A DNA stretch of 42,584 nt from Marinobacter sp. (GTDB lineage: Bacteria > Pseudomonadota > Gammaproteobacteria > Pseudomonadales > Oleiphilaceae). A model generated the notes under the pieces. The model saw nothing but the letters and a program-made list of their open reading frames with translations, ran no database searches and had not been told where the DNA came from. The stretch spans positions 1 through 42,584 of the forward strand of contig JAKLLS010000013.1 in the NCBI GenBank assembly GCA_022014155.1, written 5' to 3'. Every line of letters starts with the position of its first letter. Within the stretch, counting starts at the first letter, position 1. Shown here piece after piece: positions 20,077 to 28,665 of this stretch. A program made the translations under genes and the position numbers.

Positions 20077-20100
20077 AGGCCGGGCCCTGTGGCCCGGCCT
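20077..20100. terminator. Long GC-rich hairpin between pyk and the convergent gene
   Basis: AGGCCGGGCC (20077-20086), loop CTGT, GGCCCGGCCT (20091-20100): a perfect 10-bp stem. It sits 13 bp after the pyk stop and 11 bp before the end of the convergent small gene. There is no T tract on either side, but the stability and position suit a bidirectional terminator. Confidence 0.65.
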
Positions 20101-20111
20101 GGAGTAAAAGT

Positions 20112-20594
20112 TTACTGCAAACCACCGCTGACGGAACCGTTCACAGTTCCCTTGACACCATCAGAAACAGATGTCCCGATCTGCTGATTGGATTCTGCCC
20201 GAACCTCGGCATTCCCAGCGCCTTGCATACGCTCCTTCGCCTGCTGGCGTTTTTCGCCAGCCTTTTCGGCACCTGCCTTCGCGGAGGCATTGGCCGTGTT
20301 GCGGACCTTCTGGCCGGTTTCAACACCCGCGCTTACTGCCTGGTCAGCACTCTGGCGAGCCTGGCCACTAACCGCCTTACCCTTTTCACTGGCCTTATCA
20401 CGAACCGCTTGACCGTCAGCGCCGCCTTTCGCCTTGACCGATACGCCACCCTTGGCAGAAACGCCGTTCTGAGCACTGGCCTCAGCACTCATGTTGGTCT
20501 TGGCCTGTGCGCTGGCATTGGCTGAGCCCTCTGCAGCCAGAGCACCGGTAGACAGAACGGAACAGATTGCGATTGTCAGTACATGCTTTTTCAT
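20112..20594 (-). CDS. Alanine-rich exported protein of unknown function
   Basis: 160 residues with a Sec signal peptide (MKKHVLTIAICSVLSTGALAA, cut near residue 21 after ALA). The mature part is almost wholly A, G, K, Q, E, S and N, without aromatic residues or cysteine. Several stretches have an 11-residue-like rhythm such as DKASEKGKAVSGQARQSADQA, which recalls LEA-type or amphipathic-helix proteins that are disordered in solution and helical on drying or binding. It would act in the periplasm. AGGAG precedes the ATG. I do not recognise a family; a role in envelope or osmotic stress is only a guess from composition. Confidence 0.75.
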   Translation of the reverse strand: MKKHVLTIAICSVLSTGALAAEGSANASAQAKTNMSAEASAQNGVSAKGGVSVKAKGGADGQAVRDKASEKGKAVSGQARQSADQAVSAGVETGQKVRNTANASAKAGAEKAGEKRQQAKERMQGAGNAEVRAESNQQIGTSVSDGVKGTVNGSVSGGLQ

Positions 20595-20746
20595 GGATAC
20601 GTTCTCCTTTTTTTACCATTCCTGGTTGGTATGCCTAAGGAGGACGGCAGGCGAGAGGTTTTTGTTCCAAAAAATAGCGAAACGGTGAAAATTAGCGATA
20701 TGAATCCAGCGTGTGTTCCAGACTTTGTTTCACAACAGATTGCCGA

Positions 20747-21577
20747 TTAATGCCGAGCGCGAAACAGGTATTCCCCCGCCAGCATGTCGTTGCGAACAGC
20801 CTCCAGAATAGAGGGATCCACGGAGTCTTCCCGCAAATCGTGCAGACCACAGCTCGCCAGAGCCTTACGTACCCGCACGCTGGGCCCCAGGTATTCATAG
20901 AGCACCCGGGCGCAACAAGGCATACGTTCGCTATTATCAGACACACCGATCTTGAGCCCGGTGAGCCGGCTCAGTCGGTTGCGGAAACTGGGGAACAGTA
21001 TGGTCTGGGTGATTTCGTGGCGATTCAGGGTCTCATAGTCCACCAGGAACAACCGGTCCGTCAGTAGGTAGGCCACACCCTGGTACTGGTTGTGACAGAA
21101 CGGTTCGTGCTTGCTCGGACGCATCCGTTCGGTACGCTGGAATACCACCTGGTCGCCCCGGCGTTCCAGGCAAACCAGGTTCTGCAAAACCTTCCCCGGC
21201 GTGGACATCGACAAATAGTATTCGAAGTAATAGCCGAGATAGCGGTCTATATCGTTGCGCCCCTCCTGCCCCAATTGATCCAGGTGTTCGAGGAGGGTGT
21301 CATCATCCCCCTGCCGTTTCTTCTCGGGAACGGGCCTTACCCGCACCAGCCGCTGGAACTGCCAATGCGGCAGCAGGATTTCCTGTTCATCAACCCCGAA
21401 GAAGTCGCACAGGCGGCGCAGGATATTCGCCGAGGGTCTGTGCTGACCACTGAGGTACCGGTTAAATTGCGGACGATTGATGTCCAGACGACGGCACACC
21501 TCCGCAATCGACTTGTAGTAACTGCACAGCAACCTGAGGTTCTGAGCCAGGTCCTGATGCGTGTTGGCATCACCCAT
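20747..21577 (-). CDS. XRE-type helix-turn-helix transcriptional regulator
   Basis: 276 residues starting at ATG 21577, chosen because GAGAGGG lies 8 bases upstream; the frame continues upstream to 21727 but across the promoter region. Residues 10-65 form an XRE/Cro-like domain with recognition helix RRLDINRPQFNRYLSGQHRPSANILRRLCDFFGVDE. The remaining 200 residues are a mixed domain I do not recognise, which may bind a ligand. It is divergent from the AGCS symporter, aspA and asparaginase operon, with a perfect inverted repeat between them, so local control by asparagine or aspartate status is likely. Confidence 0.75.
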   Translation of the reverse strand: MGDANTHQDLAQNLRLLCSYYKSIAEVCRRLDINRPQFNRYLSGQHRPSANILRRLCDFFGVDEQEILLPHWQFQRLVRVRPVPEKKRQGDDDTLLEHLDQLGQEGRNDIDRYLGYYFEYYLSMSTPGKVLQNLVCLERRGDQVVFQRTERMRPSKHEPFCHNQYQGVAYLLTDRLFLVDYETLNRHEITQTILFPSFRNRLSRLTGLKIGVSDNSERMPCCARVLYEYLGPSVRVRKALASCGLHDLREDSVDPSILEAVRNDMLAGEYLFRARH

Positions 21578-21634
21578 CGTGTTCGCCCTCTCATCCGAAA
21601 GCACCAGCCTGCGCTGGCGCGTTTTGGCGCTATT

Positions 21635-21652
21635 GGTGCGACAGATCGCACC
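21635..21652. promoter_or_regulatory. Inverted-repeat operator between the XRE regulator and the AGCS operon
   Basis: GGTGCGA (21635-21641), CAGA, TCGCACC (21646-21652): a perfect 7-bp dyad lying 58 bp upstream of the regulator start and 86 bp upstream of the symporter start. It is the clearest dimer site in this divergent region and the natural target for the adjacent regulator. Confidence 0.5.
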
Positions 21653-21738
21653 ATGTTGACGCCAATCTACGAATTCTACCAGTCGCCCCGGACTGGTTAA
21701 ATGCAACCTCCTGATAAAAACAACCACCGGAGTTCCCT

Positions 21739-23208
21739 ATGTTGGAGTTACTCAACGACCTGCTTTGGGGCAAGGTCCTGATTGCCCTGCTCGTTGCCGT
21801 TGGCATCGGCTTTACTGTTGCTTCCCGCTTCGTCCAGTTCCGCTATTTCGGCCGCATGTTTCGGATACTCAGCGCCAGCCAGGCTTTCCAACGTGACAAA
21901 CACGGCCATCTCAGTTCTTTCCAGGCCCTGTTACTGTCGATCGCCGGCCGTGTCGGCGGGGGTAATATCGCAGGCGTGGCGGTTGCCATCACCCTTGGCG
22001 GCCCCGGCGCGATTTTCTGGATGTGGGTCGTTGGCCTGATGGGTATGGCCACCAGCTTCCTCGAGTGCTCCCTGGCCCAGACCTACAAGCAGGCAGAGGC
22101 CGACGGCACCTACCGGGGCGGCCCGGCACACTACATTGCCCGGGGCATGGGCCCGAAATGGAAATGGTTGGCGGGGGTGTACTCGGTGTTGCTGCTGATG
22201 ACCTTCGGTTTCGGCTTTACCGCGCTGCAGTCCTACGCTGTGGCCACCTCCGTTGACGACGCCTTTGGTGTGCCAGTCCTGGCGACCGGCATTGCATTGG
22301 CGGTACTGGTGGGCGTAATCATCTTCGGCGGGGTAAAACGCATTGCCCGCGTTACCGAATTCCTGGTACCAATCATGGCGGGCAGCTACCTGCTGATTAC
22401 GGCGGTGGTGCTTGTCCTGAATCTGGAGCAGATTCCCGATGTGTTCATGCTCATCGTCAACAGTGCGTTCGGACTGGAACCGATGGTCGGTGGCGGCATT
22501 GGCGCAGCCATCATGATGGGCGTGAAGCGTGGGCTGTTCTCCAACGAGGCAGGCTTAGGCAGCGCTCCCAACGTGGCGGCGGTTGCCTATGTGCCCCACC
22601 CCGCCAATCAGGGCGTGGTGCAGTCGTTTTCGGTTTTTATTGATACGTTGATCATCTGCTCCTCCACCGCGTTCATTATCCTGCTCAGCGGCATCTACGA
22701 GCCGGCGGGTATGGGCGATGTGGGCGGCGTGGCGCTGACCCAGTCGGCTCTGGCAGACCATGTCGGCGACTGGGGCCGTAGCTTCGTGAGTATCGCCCTA
22801 CTGCTGTTCGGGTTCAGCACCATCCTCTACAACTACTACCTGGGCGAGAACAGCATCAGTTTCTTCAGTTCCGCCAACCTTAAATTCTTCAATATCTTCC
22901 GTGTAGCCGTCATCGGTCTGGTGTGTTGGGGCGCCACCACCGACCTCGGCACAGTCTTTGGTTTCGCCGATGTCACCATGGGGCTGCTGGCCTTGGTCAA
23001 CCTGATCGCCCTGCTGTGTCTGTTCAAGCCCGGGCTGCGCGTGCTGAAGGATTTTGACCGGCAGATCGCCGCCGGCATTGAACAACCGGTGTTCGACGCT
23101 GCCCGCTTCAAGGACATGAACGTGGACGCCGCCGCCTGGACCATCGAGCCCGAAGATCTTGAACGTATCACCCCGAAGGAAATAGCCACCAATGAATACA
23201 CGTCTTGA
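21739..23208 (+). CDS. AGCS family sodium:amino acid symporter
   Basis: 489 residues with about eleven membrane segments. SIAGRVGGGNIAGVAVAI, GPGAIFWMWVVGLMGMATSF and SNEAGLGSAPNVAAVA are the conserved blocks of the alanine or glycine:cation symporter (AgcS/DagA) family. In this setting, directly ahead of aspartate ammonia-lyase (its 3' end overlaps aspA by 17 bp) and asparaginase, the likely cargo is asparagine, aspartate or another amino acid feeding the pathway, which differs from the usual alanine annotation. A CCGGAG site precedes the ATG. Confidence 0.88.
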   Translation: MLELLNDLLWGKVLIALLVAVGIGFTVASRFVQFRYFGRMFRILSASQAFQRDKHGHLSSFQALLLSIAGRVGGGNIAGVAVAITLGGPGAIFWMWVVGLMGMATSFLECSLAQTYKQAEADGTYRGGPAHYIARGMGPKWKWLAGVYSVLLLMTFGFGFTALQSYAVATSVDDAFGVPVLATGIALAVLVGVIIFGGVKRIARVTEFLVPIMAGSYLLITAVVLVLNLEQIPDVFMLIVNSAFGLEPMVGGGIGAAIMMGVKRGLFSNEAGLGSAPNVAAVAYVPHPANQGVVQSFSVFIDTLIICSSTAFIILLSGIYEPAGMGDVGGVALTQSALADHVGDWGRSFVSIALLLFGFSTILYNYYLGENSISFFSSANLKFFNIFRVAVIGLVCWGATTDLGTVFGFADVTMGLLALVNLIALLCLFKPGLRVLKDFDRQIAAGIEQPVFDAARFKDMNVDAAAWTIEPEDLERITPKEIATNEYTS

Positions 23209-24595
23209 ACATGATCTCCTGGGCGACCTGGCGGTGCCCGCAGATGCCTGGTACGGCATCCAGACACAGCGCGCCCTGGACAACTTCGCCATCACCGGCG
23301 TGCCCATCAGCCACTTCCCGGATTTTGTCCGCGCACTGGCTATGGTCAAGAAGGCTGCCGCGCTGGCCAACCGGGATCTGGGCGTGCTCGCCCCCCACAA
23401 GGCGGAAGCCATTGTCGAGGCCTGCGACGACATCGTCGCAGGCCAGTTGCACGACCAGTTCGTGGTGGACCTGATCCAGGGTGGAGCCGGCACCTCCACC
23501 AATATGAACGCCAACGAGGTGATCGCCAACCTGGCACTGACCAAGCTGGGCCATGGTCTCGGGGACTATCAGCACCTGCATCCCAACGATGACGTCAACC
23601 GCTCCCAGTCCACCAACGATGCGTATCCGACAGCGGTGTGCCTCGCGGTCCAGTTCGCTGCCGCCCCCCTGGAGCGGGCCATCATTCAACTGAAGGAACG
23701 TCTGGAGACAAAAGGCCGCGAATTCGCCGACGTGGTGAAAATGGGACGCACCCAGTTACAGGACGCCGTGCCCATGACGCTGGGGCAGGAGTTCGAGGCC
23801 TTTGCCGTCAACCTGGGCGAGGATATCGACCGCCTGCACGAAGCCAGCCTGCTGCTGTGTGAGGTGAATCTGGGTGGCACGGCCATTGGTACCGGCATCA
23901 ACACCCCGCCCCGCTACCAGGCCCTGGCGGTGCGCTACTTGGCGGAGATCTCCGGCAAACCGCTGGTTTCCGCCAGCAACCTGGTGGAAGCCTCCTCTGA
24001 CATGGGCGCCTTCGTACTGTTCTCCGGAATACTCAAGCGCTTCGCTGTGAAGCTCGGCAAAATGTGCAACGATCTTCGGCTGCTGTCCAGCGGGCCAAGA
24101 ACCGGGCTCGGCGAAATCATGCTGCCGGCACGGCAGCCGGGTTCCTCCATTATGCCCGGCAAAGTCAATCCCGTGATCCCGGAAGCCGTCAACCAGACCG
24201 CCTACCAGGTGATCGCCAGCGACCTGGCCGTCACCATGGCCGCAGAGGCAGGCCAGTTGCAGCTCAACGCCATGGAGCCGCTGATCGTCTACAACCTGCT
24301 GAACTCCATGAAAATGCTGGAATCCGCCTGCACGATGCTCGACGAGCGCTGCATCAAGGATATCCGCGCCAATGTTGAACAGTGCGCTCGCCACCTGGAC
24401 AACAGCATCGGCATCATCACCGCGCTGGTTCCCCGGATCGGATACGCCAATGCCACCCGTATTGCCAGCCAGGCGCTGAATTCCGGTGCCACCGTGCGTG
24501 AGTTGGTGCTGGCCGAGGCGCTGTTGCAACCGGACGAACTGGACCGCCTACTCAGCCCCCGCTCGATGCTCGCTCCCGTCGGAGACAGCGCATGA
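23192..24595 (+). CDS. aspA: Aspartate ammonia-lyase
   Basis: 467 residues of the aspartase/fumarase superfamily. The start RLEHDLLGDLAVPADAWYGI, GAGTSTNMNANEVIANLAL, DDVNRSQSTNDAYPTA and the mobile catalytic loop signature GSSIMPGKVNPVIPEAV are present. TSTNMNANEV rather than the fumarase-type sequence favours aspartase, as does the operon. It deaminates L-aspartate to fumarate and ammonia in the cytoplasm. It overlaps the symporter by 17 bp and the asparaginase by 4 bp (ATGA), so the three genes are translated as a unit. Confidence 0.92.
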   Translation: MNTRLEHDLLGDLAVPADAWYGIQTQRALDNFAITGVPISHFPDFVRALAMVKKAAALANRDLGVLAPHKAEAIVEACDDIVAGQLHDQFVVDLIQGGAGTSTNMNANEVIANLALTKLGHGLGDYQHLHPNDDVNRSQSTNDAYPTAVCLAVQFAAAPLERAIIQLKERLETKGREFADVVKMGRTQLQDAVPMTLGQEFEAFAVNLGEDIDRLHEASLLLCEVNLGGTAIGTGINTPPRYQALAVRYLAEISGKPLVSASNLVEASSDMGAFVLFSGILKRFAVKLGKMCNDLRLLSSGPRTGLGEIMLPARQPGSSIMPGKVNPVIPEAVNQTAYQVIASDLAVTMAAEAGQLQLNAMEPLIVYNLLNSMKMLESACTMLDERCIKDIRANVEQCARHLDNSIGIITALVPRIGYANATRIASQALNSGATVRELVLAEALLQPDELDRLLSPRSMLAPVGDSA

Positions 24596-25587
24596 ATCGC
24601 AAGTTGCTGTTGGTCTACACCGGAGGCACCATCGGCATGGTGTCCTCCGGGAAGGGGTACGTACCCAGCCCGGATTTCCGGGGCCGCCTGCAGAGGCACC
24701 TCGATCTGCCCGGCCTGGACGTTATCGAGCTGGACCGACTGATCGACAGTGCCAACCTCACCCCATCGGACTGGGCCGACATCGCGCGGGTGCTGGTGAA
24801 CCATTGGGACAACTACGACGGTTTCGTGGTACTTCACGGTACAGACACCATGGCCTACACTGCCTCGGCCCTCTCCTACATGCTTCGCGGTTGCGACAAA
24901 CCAGTGATCCTGACCGGTGCCCAGATTCCCCTGGACCAGGAACGGACCGACGCCCTGGATAATGTAACCACAGCCCTGGCAATGGCAGCCATGCCACAAC
25001 TCCAGGAAGTCTGCGTCTGCTTCCGCAACCGACTGCTCCGAGGCAACCGGACACGGAAAATCAGCACCAACGGACTCGCTGCGTTCGACTCCCCCAACGC
25101 TCCCTGGCTTGGTGAGGCTGGTATCGACATCAGGCTGCGAGCAGAATTGCTCCTGCCTCCGGGCCATCCTGACTTTCTGATACCGGAATTCGACATCCGG
25201 TCCGTGGCCGCACTCACCCTCTACCCAGGCATTCCAGCCGCCCTCGTTCAGGCGACACTGGAACTACCGGGGCTTCAGGGCCTAATCATCCACAGCTATG
25301 GCGCGGGCAACCCGCCCGACGCCAACCCCGCACTGATCCAGGCCCTGGAACATGGCGTCAATCAGGGCATCACCATCCTGAACATCACCCAATGCTTGAA
25401 AGGCCCGGTTTCCCAAAACGCCTACGCAACCGGCGCGGCACTGGGCAGGATCGGCGTTGTCCCTGGCTCCGACCTGACACCAGAGGCAGCCTTCGCCAAG
25501 TTGCACTACCTGCTGGCCACTGGCCATAAGGGGCAAGCACTCCGCAATGGCCTGATGCAGCCCTTGTGTGGGGACAGTGGTGACTGA
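24592..25587 (+). CDS. ansA: Type I (cytoplasmic) L-asparaginase
   Basis: 331 residues, without a signal peptide, as in E. coli AnsA (338). The two catalytic threonine motifs are YTGGTIGM (residues 9-16) and VVLHGTDTMAYTASALSYML. It hydrolyses L-asparagine to aspartate and ammonia, giving the substrate for the aspA product upstream. ATGA overlap with aspA. The arrangement suggests import of asparagine, deamidation inside the cell and entry into the citric acid cycle as fumarate. Confidence 0.92.
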   Translation: MNRKLLLVYTGGTIGMVSSGKGYVPSPDFRGRLQRHLDLPGLDVIELDRLIDSANLTPSDWADIARVLVNHWDNYDGFVVLHGTDTMAYTASALSYMLRGCDKPVILTGAQIPLDQERTDALDNVTTALAMAAMPQLQEVCVCFRNRLLRGNRTRKISTNGLAAFDSPNAPWLGEAGIDIRLRAELLLPPGHPDFLIPEFDIRSVAALTLYPGIPAALVQATLELPGLQGLIIHSYGAGNPPDANPALIQALEHGVNQGITILNITQCLKGPVSQNAYATGAALGRIGVVPGSDLTPEAAFAKLHYLLATGHKGQALRNGLMQPLCGDSGD

Positions 25588-25624
25588 AATCGGCCCCATC
25601 GTGCCAGGTCTGCTTTCCTGTTAG

Positions 25625-25642
25625 ACTAAACGATCATTCAGT
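25625..25642. promoter_or_regulatory. Putative TetR autoregulatory operator
   Basis: ACTAAACGATCATTCAGT is an imperfect dyad centred on GATC, 16 bp before the TetR-family gene. Its AAACGATC half is identical to the half-site of the perfect palindrome at 26288-26311, which suggests that the same regulator binds both. Confidence 0.5.
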
Positions 25643-25657
25643 TACCAGACTGTCGCC

Positions 25658-26239
25658 ATGCGCTACTCAGCCAGCCACAAAGCCGAAATACGCGAAAAAC
25701 TGATTGCTGCCGCCGGCGCCTTGAGCAAGAAGGAGGGCTTCGGCACCACTGGCGTCGATGCCCTGATGGCCACTGTCGGCCTCACTGGAGGCGCCTTCTA
25801 TGGTCACTTCAAGAACAAGGGGGAGCTGCTTGAGGCCATAGTCGACAATGAGATGCGCTTAACCCAGGCTCAGTTTCTCAACGACGAGTCGAGCCCGACC
25901 CCATTGCGGAAAAGGCTGCAACGCTACCTGAGCCGCAGCCACCTGACCCACCCTGAGCTGGGCTGTCCGTTGCCTTCACTTAGCAGCGAAGTCGCCCGTG
26001 CAAACGCCAGCGTAAAGGCAACCTATGAACGCCACCTTGAGGAGCTAGTAGCCAACCTCAGCGACGCTATGCCAACCCCTGATCCGGAACGAGCCTGGGC
26101 GATACTGGCCATGGCGGTGGGCGGCATCACCCTGGCAAGAGCACTGAACAACCCAGCACTGCGGGAACAGGTACTAAATGCCTGTGTAGAGCAGGCTATG
26201 GTCATCGCCGACAAAAATGGCCCGAATTCCACTGATTAA
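25658..26239 (+). CDS. TetR family transcriptional regulator
   Basis: 193 residues. The N-terminal DNA-binding domain (about 8-55) has the TetR pattern, with recognition helix in LMATVGLTGGAFYGHFKNKGELLEAI. The C-terminal ligand domain contains LGCPLPSLSSEVARAN, typical of the AcrR/NemR-like group with a C47-type region. Operators flank it on both sides, one 16 bp upstream of its own start and one 49 bp downstream of its stop, in front of the molybdopterin enzyme gene. It probably represses both itself and that enzyme until an unknown inducer appears. Confidence 0.88.
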   Translation: MRYSASHKAEIREKLIAAAGALSKKEGFGTTGVDALMATVGLTGGAFYGHFKNKGELLEAIVDNEMRLTQAQFLNDESSPTPLRKRLQRYLSRSHLTHPELGCPLPSLSSEVARANASVKATYERHLEELVANLSDAMPTPDPERAWAILAMAVGGITLARALNNPALREQVLNACVEQAMVIADKNGPNSTD

Positions 26240-26287
26240 CACGCCTTAACCATCGCACTGTTACGAGACAGAGCTTGCCTTTACTTG

Positions 26288-26311
26288 TTAAATAAACGAT
26301 CGTTTATTTAA
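26288..26311. promoter_or_regulatory. Perfect 24-bp palindromic operator upstream of the molybdopterin oxidoreductase
   Basis: Half-site TTAAATAAACGA (26288-26299) is followed by its exact complement TCGTTTATTTAA (26300-26311). The size and centre are those of TetR-family operators. It lies 69 bp before the oxidoreductase start, where it could cover the promoter. Confidence 0.75.
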
Positions 26312-26380
26312 CGGCCATTGAGTTACCCGGGCAACCAAATCCGCCACGTTCAGGCATCAGGGAATTATGACGAGGTCATC

Positions 26381-28642
26381 ATGACGACTACCGACACCAC
26401 CGCTTGCATCCTCTGCTCCCGCAACTGCGGCCTGAGCGTGGAGATCGAAGACAACGGTTTCAAGAAGATCAAGGGCGACAAGGCACACCCCTTCAGTCAG
26501 GGCTATATCTGCCAGAAGGCGGCGCGGCTGGAGCATTACCAGAACCATGACGACCGCCTGACCACGCCCCTGCAGCGGCAGAGCGACGGCTCCTTCAAAC
26601 CGGTGAGCTGGGATGAGGCGCTGGACGATATTGCCCAACGGCTGGTGGCGATCCGCGATCAGCACGGCGGCAACGCCTTTGCCTTTCTCGGTGGTGGCGG
26701 CCAGGGCAATCACCTGGGCGGCGCCTACAGCCGACAACTGCTCGCGGCAATGAAGAGCTATTTCAGCTACAACTCCCTGGGCCAGGAAAAGACTGGTGAT
26801 TTCTGGGTCAACGGTCGCCTGTTTGGTAAGCAGACCTGCCACACCACCGAGGATGTGGAGCACGCCGACTATGTGCTCTTTATTGGCACCAACCCGTTCC
26901 AGGCCCACGGCATTCCCAACGCCCGCGATACCTTGAAACACATTAAAAAAGACCCCGACCGCACCATGGTCGTAGTGGATCCGCGCCGCACCGAAACCGC
27001 CAAGATGGCGGACATCCACCTGCAGCTGCGCCCAGGCACCGACGCCTATCTAATGAGCGCCATGCTGGCGATCATCGTGCGCGAGGGTTTGCACGACCGG
27101 GACTTTCTCGCCAGGCACTGTCGGGGCTTCGATCAGGTGGAGCATGCCCTGAGAACTATCCCTATTGCCGATTATGCGGCCTGCGCCGATGTGCCGTTGG
27201 CAACCCTGGAGAAAGTAGCCCGGGACTTTGCCAACGCAGACAGCGCCTGCGTGCGCATCGACTTAGGCATCCAGCAAACCTTGCACACCACCCTGAACGG
27301 CTACCTGGAAAAGCTTCTATACCTGGTCACCGGCAACTTCGGCAAACCTGGTGGCAACAACCTGCACACCATGCTGCTGCCGATCCTCGGCCACACCGAC
27401 GAGCGCAACCCAAAGTACAAGCGCACCGTCCACCACAAGATGTTCCCGATCGCCGGCATTTACCCGCCCAACATCCTGCCAGATGAAATTCTTCATGAGG
27501 GAGAAGACCGGGTGCGGGCGGTGTTCGTCGACAGCGCCAACCCCCTGCTCACCTGGGCGGATACCTCGGCCTATGAAAAGGCATTTGCCTCTTTGGAGTT
27601 AGCGGTCGTGATCGACGTGACCTTCACCGAAACCGCTCGTGCCGCCCACTATGTGCTGCCCGCTTCGTCCCAGTTCGAAAAATGGGAAGCTACCGGTTTC
27701 AACCTGGAATTCCCGGTTAACGGTTTCCACCTGCGCCACCCCCTGTTTCCGCCTACAACCGGCACCCTACCAGAGCCGGAGATCTACACCCGGTTACTGG
27801 AAAAGATGGGCGCACTGCCAGAACGTTTCCCCAAACTCGAGCGCCTGGCCAGGCTGGAAGCCAAGCGCGGCCAGTATCTCGGCAGCCTTGCGGCATTGGG
27901 TGCTATGCTGGCGAGAAACCGCCAATGGGTTCCCCTCGCCGCCTCCATCGTCTACCGCACCATCGGTAAAACCTTGCCCAACAACGCTGCCGCCACCGCA
28001 CCCCTGTTGGCATTGACCCACGTCTACGCCCAACAGCACTACAAGGCAGTGAAGCGGGCCGGTCACAAGGGCAACCGCGTTACCCTGGGCGCAAACCTGT
28101 ACCAGGCGATCCTGGCCGGGCGCTCTGGCATCAAACTCAGTGAGCATCGTTTCGAAGACCTGTGGTCCTTCATCGCCCACAAGGACGGCCGCATTCACCT
28201 TGCCATTCCGGAGATGCTCAACGAACTGAAGGGCATTCAAACAGAAGCCGCCGCAGACAAGGACTATCCTTTTATCCTCATGGCCGGCGAACGACGCAGC
28301 TACAACGCCAACCAGATCTACCGGGATCCGTCCTGGCGCAAGGTGGATCCCCACGGCGCCATGCGCATGCACCCCGAGGATGCCGCCCGCCTGGGCATCG
28401 ATAACGGCGAAAAGGCCCTGTGCCGCTCGGCCCGGGACAGTATTGAGGTAGTGGTGGAGGTGGACGACAGCGTGCGCACTGGCATGGTCACCCTGCCCCA
28501 CGGTTACGGCATGCGTTACCAGGGCAGCGCACCGATCGGCCCTGAACTGAACCGGCTCACCGATAGCCAGCACTGCGATCCGCTTTCGCGCACCCCATTC
28601 CACAAGCATGTGCCGGTGCAGATCGAGAGGTGTGAAGTGTGA
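26381..28642 (+). CDS. Molybdopterin-dependent oxidoreductase, formate dehydrogenase-like, substrate unknown
   Basis: 753 residues from ATG 26381 (GAGG upstream; a longer frame from 26318 has no site). A 4Fe-4S motif C9-x2-C12-x3-C16-x27-C44 starts the protein, followed by the molybdopterin domains: GGGGQGNHLGGAYSRQLL, DYVLFIGTNPFQAHGIPNAR, VVVDPRRTET and the C-terminal dinucleotide-binding domain with HPEDAARLGIDNGE. There is no signal peptide, so it is cytoplasmic. At the place where formate dehydrogenase has its Sec or Cys metal ligand the sequence reads YNSLGQEKTGDFW, with neither. No electron-transfer subunit is adjacent. It is apparently induced through the TetR regulator upstream. Substrate cannot be named. 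Confidence 0.88.
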   Translation: MTTTDTTACILCSRNCGLSVEIEDNGFKKIKGDKAHPFSQGYICQKAARLEHYQNHDDRLTTPLQRQSDGSFKPVSWDEALDDIAQRLVAIRDQHGGNAFAFLGGGGQGNHLGGAYSRQLLAAMKSYFSYNSLGQEKTGDFWVNGRLFGKQTCHTTEDVEHADYVLFIGTNPFQAHGIPNARDTLKHIKKDPDRTMVVVDPRRTETAKMADIHLQLRPGTDAYLMSAMLAIIVREGLHDRDFLARHCRGFDQVEHALRTIPIADYAACADVPLATLEKVARDFANADSACVRIDLGIQQTLHTTLNGYLEKLLYLVTGNFGKPGGNNLHTMLLPILGHTDERNPKYKRTVHHKMFPIAGIYPPNILPDEILHEGEDRVRAVFVDSANPLLTWADTSAYEKAFASLELAVVIDVTFTETARAAHYVLPASSQFEKWEATGFNLEFPVNGFHLRHPLFPPTTGTLPEPEIYTRLLEKMGALPERFPKLERLARLEAKRGQYLGSLAALGAMLARNRQWVPLAASIVYRTIGKTLPNNAAATAPLLALTHVYAQQHYKAVKRAGHKGNRVTLGANLYQAILAGRSGIKLSEHRFEDLWSFIAHKDGRIHLAIPEMLNELKGIQTEAAADKDYPFILMAGERRSYNANQIYRDPSWRKVDPHGAMRMHPEDAARLGIDNGEKALCRSARDSIEVVVEVDDSVRTGMVTLPHGYGMRYQGSAPIGPELNRLTDSQHCDPLSRTPFHKHVPVQIERCEV

Positions 28643-28665
28643 CGGGAGGCTTCTGGTGCGCCTGA

